Positions 56,950 to 64,000 of a stretch of 64,000 nt of DNA are shown piece after piece. This DNA is from Ascaphus truei (lineage: Eukaryota > Chordata > Amphibia > Anura > Ascaphidae), in contig WSYH01001181.1 of assembly GCA_036426205.1 (NCBI GenBank), forward strand, positions 62,001-126,000, given 5' to 3'. The position numbers were made by a program, and so were the translations under genes. Every line of letters begins with the position of its first letter. The stretch's first letter is position 1. A model generated the notes under the pieces. The model ran no database searches. It saw only the letters and a program-made list of their open reading frames with translations, and was not told the DNA's origin.

Positions 56950-59034
56950 GTCTAGGGTCACTTATCAAAGTCTCCTGGCAGCAAAATTGAGGCTATATAG
57001 GGGGGAAATCAATTAGATTTGATATGGTGCTGTTTTTCATAGTTCCTAAAATGATCGGGTATCCTTAGTAAATCTGATGCTGTTTATACATTACTATAAA
57101 TAACATTGAAAACATTTTTATTTTGCTATTAATGTTTACACAAAAAATGTGCAATCTGGAAATAATTATACATACAATTCAGTGTATGTAATCTGATAGA
57201 AATGTATCAGGACATTTTCAGTTAAAGTGCCAAGCCATAAACAGTCAATTGAGGTGTGATGTGTCATTTGAAATCTTAATAGCTTTAAAGGACATGGAAA
57301 AAAATTGAGTGTAGTTGGTAAGGACAAGTACGGTATTTGCAGAAAGAGAGCTAAGGCGTTTGTCAATAGTATCAGGATCAGCATCTCATCTTACTTGAGC
57401 TACCTGAATTCAACTCATCACTGTCATTTGCAACAAGATTTTGTCTAATCACAATAAACATTAAATATACTACAGTGGAGTACTAAACAGTGTACATTTT
57501 ATACATTTCCTTGCTATATATATCAGTTTACAACAGTGGTTTAGGTTTGTATGCATTGCTTTTGTTTTTAGTTTTGTTTTATATAATTACAATGCCATGT
57601 GTCCTATTGAACCCCGGTGCTTTTATGCAGAAAGATGAACAGTTATGAGTCAAAGGAAAATAGACAAGGTAATACAAATATCATATATAGATCAACAGGT
57701 TTTATCTTGTGCTGTATGAAACATAAACAAAACCTGCTGTCAATAAAATGTCAACCGTATTGATATTATTGATTTTACTTTAGTTGTATTCTATTTAAAC
57801 TAATGCCACCAAGTGAAAGGAGATATCTGTTCCTTTATGGCACAGACATAATGTGGTATGAAATCAGACTCAATGCCTGTGGGTTGCAAGTCATACCACT
57901 ACTAGATACTGACAATTAGTGAGGCATATGCTAAGTATGATTGAGAATAACCATACAAGTATAAAAACATGTATGATGCGAATCTTTCTTCAGGCAGTGT
58001 GACCGGTTACACTTTACCATATCCGTTTTAGATAATAGCATATTATCCATGCCCAATTAAAAAAATATATACATTGGAAGGACATTGAAGGGCATTACTG
58101 TGGTAGAACATTCCTTTCAACGTCTATGGCCAAGTGAGATATTCCAGTGGTGTACCAAATCACAAAGTTGCTAGATATATTCTGCAAATTACTCTGTTCC
58201 ACACACAAAGAGCCAGATTTACTAAATATATAGTGCTAAACCCCACATCACCATATGAACCATTTAACTGAAAATCTGGGCTTAGACACTCTTGTACTTT
58301 TTTCCTAGAAACCATCAAAAAATGTAGCTACACCCACCCATAATTCTATAGTTAATGATTATTTTACATAGCATTATCATTATATAATTTGTAGTAAAGA
58401 TAACAAACAAAGTACAAAATCCCCTGTTGTAAAAAGATGATCACCTGTGCTTAGAATTTTTAGGTTAATTTAAAGCAATTTTTATGCAATTGATTCATCA
58501 ATGTAAATCAGCGTATTGTAGTAATAAAATGATCATTATCATTGCTTTGGTAAAGTTGCTGTTTAGGGGCTGAACATTAGTCTACATGAGACTGTTTGGC
58601 AAACTGATTTATATTTAAAAGTAGATAGAGGTGTGTACCGTGTTATCCCATAAAATAGACCTCTAGTAATCTTACATGTATCATATCTATATTTCTTCTG
58701 TCCAGTCTATTTAAATGTAGATGTCCATTATGCTAAGGAAAGATATCCACCATACTATATATCTAATTAAACGATGAAAGGTGTCTGATTTATTCACTTG
58801 TGATTATACAAAGCTCTATGTAAATAATGGGAGTCCCTTTTATCTTTATTAATTTACAATTAATCCTGATGCAACACGCATGTGAGTATAACGAATCATT
58901 GTAAATAATGACACCTACATACTGTACTCTCCACTTGCACTCCCCATGCCCAGACCCAGCATTGCGTGTAGTGACCCGGGCCGGGACCGCAGCTGCTCTT
59001 GCCCTCTCTTGAATGCATCTTCTCCTCTCTGCAG

Positions 59035-59385
59035 GCAACGATCTCTTTTCCAACTGCACGGAAGAGTGCAAAGCCCTGGGCCATTCGGACCGCTGCTGGA
59101 TGCCTTCCTTTGTACCCTCCGCTGATGGCCGACAGGCGGCTGATTACCGCAGCAACCTTCATGTGCCCGGTATGGATTCGGTACCGGACACAGAGGTGTT
59201 TGAAGCGCCAGAGGTGCAGCCCGGAGGGGAGAGATCATTTTCCACCTTCGGCAAGGAGAAGGCATTGCAAGGGCTGGCAGGAGTTGTGAATGGAAGCGGA
59301 GGAGGAGGAGGAAGCACGCAAGAGAGGAAGGAGCTGGACGGACTGCTCTCTGGCACCAGAGCGCCTTACAAGCCCCCGTATCTGA
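59035..59385 (+). CDS. pcdh10: pcdh10 exon 4
   Basis: 351 bp after ctctgcag and before gtaagt. It encodes the conserved distal tail: NDLFSNCTEECKALGHSDRC, WMPSFVPSADGRQAADY, LHVPGMDSVPDTEVFE, ERSFSTFGKEKALQ and ERKELDGLL..TRAPYKPPYL. Between KALQ and ERKELD there is a Gly-Ser-rich insert (VNGSGGGGGST) that I do not recall from mammals. Exon phase is 1 in, 1 out. Exons 1-4 sum to about 1002 codons. The few C-terminal residues on a last small exon are not found in the window, so the gene runs off the right edge. Confidence 0.95.
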
Positions 59386-59686
59386 GTAAGTTCTTGGTGC
59401 TCCTTGCTGAGATCATACAGTAGGTTCCATCAGCCAACATAAGAGTAGGTTGTGTTAGTTGGCAAACCCAAATGGGCTGTATACCATTTTTAACAATTTT
59501 TAATGATATTAAACTAAACCAATGATCCAAATGCCAATGCCAACCACTTCTGCAAACCCTTTCAACATTGACGTGTTTTAGGGGTGAGTGGGTAATGAGT
59601 CTATATTTGCCTCATAGCAGAGGACATTGTCATAAATGTCTACATTCCCTTTTTCAAAGAGGGAAATTCATTCTGCTTCTTCTTAT

Positions 59687-59716
<30 letters not shown>

Positions 59717-59718
<2 letters not shown>

Positions 59719-60456
59719 CCGTATTTCCTCGATTGTAAGACGCCTTCGATTGTAAGACGCACCATCGATTTGGCCATTACACTCGAGGAAAATTACTTTT
59801 TCAATTACAATGTTTCAGGAGAGGTCCCATGTCAGCGGAGGATGAAGCGGGCGGCGGCGGAGGCAGGAGAGGTCCCACGTCTGCAGATGGTTGAAGATGG
59901 CAGCGGGTGGGTGTGCGGCAGCAGGACAGGTCCAAAGTCTGCAGGTGAATGAAGATAAGAAGACACCAGGCATGCGGTGGGGTGCGGCGGCAGGAGATCA
60001 TAATAGCAGAAGAGCTGAGCAGGATCAGAGCAGCATAGGGGAACAGCTTGGGAGGTGCACACTGTAACCGGAAGTCAGACACCGGTCAACTTCCGGTGTT
60101 ACAGTGTGCACCTCCAAAGCCGTTCCCCCACGCCGCTCTGCTCCTGCTCAGCTCTCCTGCTATTATGATCTCCTGCTGCCGCACCCCACTGCACACCCGC
60201 TGTCTACTTATCTTCATTCACCTGCAGACTTGGGACCAGTCCTGCTTGCATCACCGCACTCCGCCCGCTGTCCATCTTAAACGATCTGCAGACGTGGGAC
60301 CTCTCCAACCACCGCCGCACACTTCGTCCTTCGCTGACATGGAACCTCTCCTAAAACATGTTAAAAAAAATAATACATCGATTCTAAGACGCACTCCGAT
60401 TTCAGACATGTGAAAATCGAAAAAAAGGTGTGTCTTAGAATTGAGGAAATAGGGTA
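59717..60456. mobile_element. 740-bp fold-back MITE
   Basis: Ends TACCGTATTTCCTCGATTGT... and ...TTGAGGAAATAGGGTA are inverted and each is followed inward by TAAGACGCAC or its complement. The two halves are inverted copies meeting at a strong hairpin (about 60050-60114: GGAGGTGCACACTGTAAC and its complement). It lies between ATT trinucleotide runs. TAAGACGCAC-type ends are common in vertebrate cut-and-paste MITEs; the superfamily is not assigned. Confidence 0.8.
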
Positions 60457-62840
60457 TTATTATTATTATTATTATTATTATTACTACTACTACTACTACC
60501 ATGAAACCAACATACATCAAATAGATTATCCCATACTTTTGTTATTTAGATGCAGGAAACATTTCTTTAGTAATAGCATCAACGTGGTATATACACAACT
60601 ACCAACTGTTTGATATATACTCTTTGGCAGCTTAGCATGCCATTTAAATTGTAGATCATTAAGAAAAGTGCTTAAAAAAAGTTATGGAGCTTGAAAGCAA
60701 GGAACACAATCTTATTAAACAGAGGAATATTTAATTCTTTACATAATTGTTAAAAATGTTTAAACTCCTAAAAAAGACAAATACTATTTTCTTAATGAAT
60801 TCTCTCAATTACTACTTTTTTTAAATTTGAATTGAAATTATTAGTTTCTACTTTACACAACAGTACATCTCCATACTTTCAGTCTTAATGTTCATGGCTA
60901 CACTGGCTTTTATTTATCATAAAAGCATCATGTTTATGTTAGTTAATTATAGTCAGTAATAAAAGGAAGGTGAATTGCTTCCTTACCTGACTGATAACCA
61001 AACGTATGTGCTATCTGAAAGTAGTGTGAGTGGTCAGCCTCATTTAAATAGCGAATAGTCCCATGCTCAAAGTCACATGTTAATTGACTTTTATGACTTT
61101 GGGAACTGTAAAAATCATCTATTTGTGTACTGTGTGTACAGAGAATAGACAGTCTGTATAAAAAGGTCATCTGCTACAGCAAACTAGATAATAACATGAG
61201 AATCTATCTCTAATTGCAGCTGTGGATTATGTAAGGTTTATTTGTACAGTTCTTCAAATTGGCAAATTGGCACAGTTTTACGTGCAAATGTACTCTGTAA
61301 TATTTTCCTTTGCTCAAACAATAGTTATTGACTGTTGCTTCGATTTTGTGCTTCCACATACTTGTTGAAACAGTTGTGCACCTGCATAGTAATGTGCATT
61401 GTTTGGAGAGGCTATTTAGCAAATTCAACACCATTTATAAGCAAGGTGCTTATTTGCTTGGATGATGTTCATTTTATCCAATTTAAGCAATAACGAAATA
61501 AAATAGTGTATGTCAAAACATGTAGTTGTATATTAAATGTGGTCTAAGCTGCTTTATATTTTGAAATGTAAAGCAATAAAGAACACAATTTGGGTAATCT
61601 CAGTAAGGAGCCACCATAATATACTGTAACAAGTGGTTAAGTTAAATTGTATATGCATTCAAGTCGGAGACCCTTCTCTAGCACTTATTTTAAATGATTT
61701 GTAGGTGAGGATGCAAAGAACTGTCATTTAAACAAAAATACTACTCTATTTTAATATAACTTGTTATTGGAATATGTCAATCATAAAAATAGCATTTCTG
61801 ATTCTATTTGGATTATAAATCGCATAGCCATAAAAGGTTGAGTTTTTGGCCTCTTTTTTATTATTTCTGGTTTGTAATGCAGGTGAAACCACACATAAAG
61901 ACGGGGAGATTTCATTATTGATTGTTTTCTGTTTTTATGATTATACTTATATTATTCTCAGAATAATAAACTGAGTTGGTCTGTCATGTGGATTCTCAGG
62001 ATTACTATATAGTTCTCAATCTGTTGCTGACTCTGTTACCTTGGTTGTAACATTTTGGAAATTGCAAGCTGCCTCCAAAACAATATGCACTTGTTTTTGT
62101 GACTAGGTAAATAAAAGTAATCATGTCATAATCATAGTCTGCAGACATATTTCGTATGACCTTATTAAAGGCCTCACTAGCACTGGACTACAGTCAATAA
62201 CCTTTTTGGAAATCATTCTTAGTAAATGTCTACTGATTAGTTCTCCCTACTGTAGTTACCCACTATTTATTTCACTTGTTGGTAATGGTTTGGCATCACA
62301 ATTACCAGCAGAGGGACCACAAGGAGATACATTAAAAATAAATAATTTGTAATTTAATAAATATATGATGAGATAAATGATTGTGGGGGTGAAGTAGAAT
62401 TGTGTTTTATGAAAAATGTGTACTTATAGAACACTACAATTATATGCAAAATCATGGAATGTTCTCTTCTCTTCACTTCTATAAGTATAACTATATACAG
62501 CATATACTGTACATCCTGATTGAAATTGAAAAAATGCCATCTGTGTTATTTTGTGCTAAGCATATATTTGTAAACTGGTATAGGAATTCAGAAGAAGATT
62601 GATTTGTTTTAATCATATATTTGCAGCCAATTGCTCTTTTTAAGTTGGTTACATGAAAAAAGATAGCAAATACAATGCATCAAAATTGATTCTTTGGATA
62701 ATCAGTGTCTGCATAAATGACAATACTGTACAAAGTGAATACTGTATACATTGTATATAAGTGATTCTGGAGCAGAAGTCAATTTAATTTTGGTTTTATG
62801 ATACTGGGGCTTATATATAATATATATATAATATTATATA

Positions 62841-62871
<31 letters not shown>

Positions 62872-62974
62872 ATAAATAATCAAAAACTGGGCAGATGGCA
62901 CTCTCATACAACTTAAAGCAGGTGCTTGTCCATAGATAGAATTAATGTATAGGCTCCTTACCAGGCAACCCAGA

Positions 62975-63009
62975 GTGTGTGTGTGTGTGTGTGTGTGTGT
63001 TGTGGTGTG

Positions 63010-63080
<71 letters not shown>

Positions 63081-63165
63081 TGTCAGAGTGTGTGTGTGGT
63101 GTGTGGTGTGTTTGTGGTGTGTGTGTGTGTGTGTGTTGTGGTGTGTGGTGTGTGTGTGTGTGTAT
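62975..63165. repeat. (TG)n microsatellite
   Basis: Long TG array with GG and TT interruptions. CVCV and HTHT protein frames across it are artefacts. Confidence 0.95.
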
Positions 63166-63315
63166 ACATATATATATATACACAAACCCTTTTTAATTAT
63201 AACAATCCTGTATCTATACTGCATCTTTATAGAAAACTGTGCAGTGAGGTGAAACTAACTCACAACACAACATAATCATTTCTCGAGCTGTGGTGTATTC
63301 AACAATACAGGGAGA

Positions 63316-63472
63316 GGTCTATTTATTAAAGACTCTCAGCTGCAAAACTACCAGCACAACTGTCCATATTTATCAAGGAAATAGATCCCTTTGTTTTTCT
63401 TTGCTAAATCCGGTGCTGTGTTTTGCTCCACTTTTGTCCCAGTTTGGAGCTAGGGACTTTGATAAATAGACC
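63316..63472. mobile_element. small MITE with ends GGTCTATTTAT / ATAAATAGACC
   Basis: About 157 bp. The left end GGTCTATTTATTAAAGACTC and right end GACTTTGATAAATAGACC are imperfect inverted repeats. Related half-elements occur near 38655, 38810 and 56958 (TTATCAAAGTCTCCTGGC), so this is a dispersed family. Confidence 0.7.
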
Positions 63473-63921
63473 AACAGAGGCATTTAAATGCATAATTCTA
63501 ATATATCTATTTAGTTATTTGACCAAGCTAGGAGTAAGACTAAAGACTAAAGCCTTAGGAGCCTATGCAGTAAAGGTTCAAAAAAAATATCGCAAGGACA
63601 TTTAAATCGCCGTTTTTTGGAGCGTTGATATCACGGTATTAGAAAGCCTTCATTTCCTGTCATAGCAAATTTCCCAAAATGAGCGAGTTGCTGCCAACAA
63701 TAGGATCGACCGTCTGAAAAGGCCTAACCTGGAGATTCATTTCTGCTGCAGAGAGAGCTGCTCAGAGAGAACCGCCTCTTCCAGCGAAAATCTCATCCAA
63801 AAATTATGTTTTTTAATATATATTTTATTCCTAGTGTAGATGTGCAGGGGGTCTCCGGAGCCGAACCGTGTTGGTTTGAGGTCCGAGGACCCCCTGCTTC
63901 CCGAGATACAGGTCCCTTTAT

Positions 63922-64000
63922 GGGGTGCCGGTATCTCCTATGCATTGGATTCCTGCATCACATGATCGGGACATCTCCTTGCATAGGAGATACGGCACCC
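63922..64000. repeat. inverted repeat at the right window edge
   Basis: GGTGCCGGTATCTCCTATGC near 63924 is complementary to GCATAGGAGATACGGCACC at the very end of the window. The element probably extends beyond the edge. Confidence 0.7.

Larger units (their letters stand above)
48533..59034 (+). other. pcdh10 intron 3 (10.5 kb)
   Basis: From gtaagt to ctctgcag. Contains ATGT repeats (48771-48810), TA repeats (about 49031-49140, 50240, 50515-50555, 52280-52480, 54580-54640), a C run (51067-51086), fold-backs (50298-50513, 52220-52404, 54722-54965), a 36-bp tandem duplication (about 54411-54480) and a hAT-like element (55641-56949). No further exon is recognised; 56958-59034 shows no repeat or gene I can name. 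Confidence 0.85.
59386..64000 (+). other. pcdh10 intron 4, incomplete
   Basis: Starts gtaagt. Holds a fold-back MITE (59717-60456), a TA block (62818-62875), a (TG)n array (62975-63165), a small MITE (63316-63472) and an inverted repeat at the right edge. 60500-62800 shows nothing recognisable. I did not find the terminal exon. Confidence 0.7.

Noticed and set aside
62860..63275. Cys-Val and His-Thr repeat proteins
   Set aside because: Frames across a TG microsatellite.
59386..64000. Terminal pcdh10 exon in the last 4.6 kb
   Set aside because: I looked for an acceptor followed by a short basic C-terminal coding end and saw no convincing candidate; the exon is probably beyond the window.

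Overview
The window looks like a piece of a large, repeat-rich amphibian genome, probably a frog. It carries one recognisable host gene, protocadherin 10 (pcdh10, + strand), with vertebrate-type exons. The first 37 kb and many intronic spots are filled with element types typical of amphibian chromosomes: L1 LINEs, Penelope-like elements (PLEs), Ty3/gypsy LTR elements and solo LTRs, Tc1-like and hAT-like DNA elements, and fold-back MITEs. The organism call is an inference; the gene and element calls rest on protein motifs, target-site duplications (TSDs) and repeat structure read from the sequence.

Layout. 1-20150 is a wreck of two Ty3/gypsy lineages. Lineage A has its LTR, gag, protease, RT, RNase H and integrase between 3112 and about 18440. 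Lineage E has a SCAN-like gag at 2713-3111 and an integrase core at about 18440-18866 and 20079-20150. The wreck is repeatedly invaded. A solo LTR sits between gag and protease (4171-5807, TSD TCTAC). A second solo LTR splits the RT (6734-16643, TSD GTAAT). That LTR is split by a minus-strand LTR (8309-16602, TSD CCCGG), which is split by a palindromic PLE (9500-15894, 14-bp TSD). The PLE in turn carries a 374-bp insert (14-bp TSD) and a 332-bp TA-flanked MITE. A second palindromic PLE splits the lineage E integrase (18867-20078).

20200-31870 is a second stack. A PLE with N-terminal region, RT and GIY-YIG nuclease is split in its RT by a minus-strand solo LTR (21394-30582, TSD CCACC). That LTR is split by a full-length L1 with open ORF1 and ORF2 (21536-29220, 16-bp TSD). 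The L1 insertion ends in what looks like a 3' transduction that includes another L1 3' end. 31870-37200 holds fold-back repeats, a decayed Tc1-like transposon, a solo LTR inserted in an AT-centred palindrome, and a tandem PLE-like tail with conserved hairpins and a hammerhead-like motif.

37200-43000 is AT-rich sequence with no gene seen. 43000-64000 is pcdh10: probable promoter and 5' UTR, a large first exon encoding signal peptide, six cadherin repeats, transmembrane segment and proximal cytoplasmic tail, then three small exons (47818-47876, 48426-48532, 59035-59385) coding for the long cytoplasmic tail. The terminal exon is not seen. Reading through the first splice donor gives a short isoform with a nine-residue alternative end. 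The 10.5-kb third intron contains a hAT-like element with a perfect 8-bp TSD and several fold-back repeats. One element lies in the intron after exon 4.
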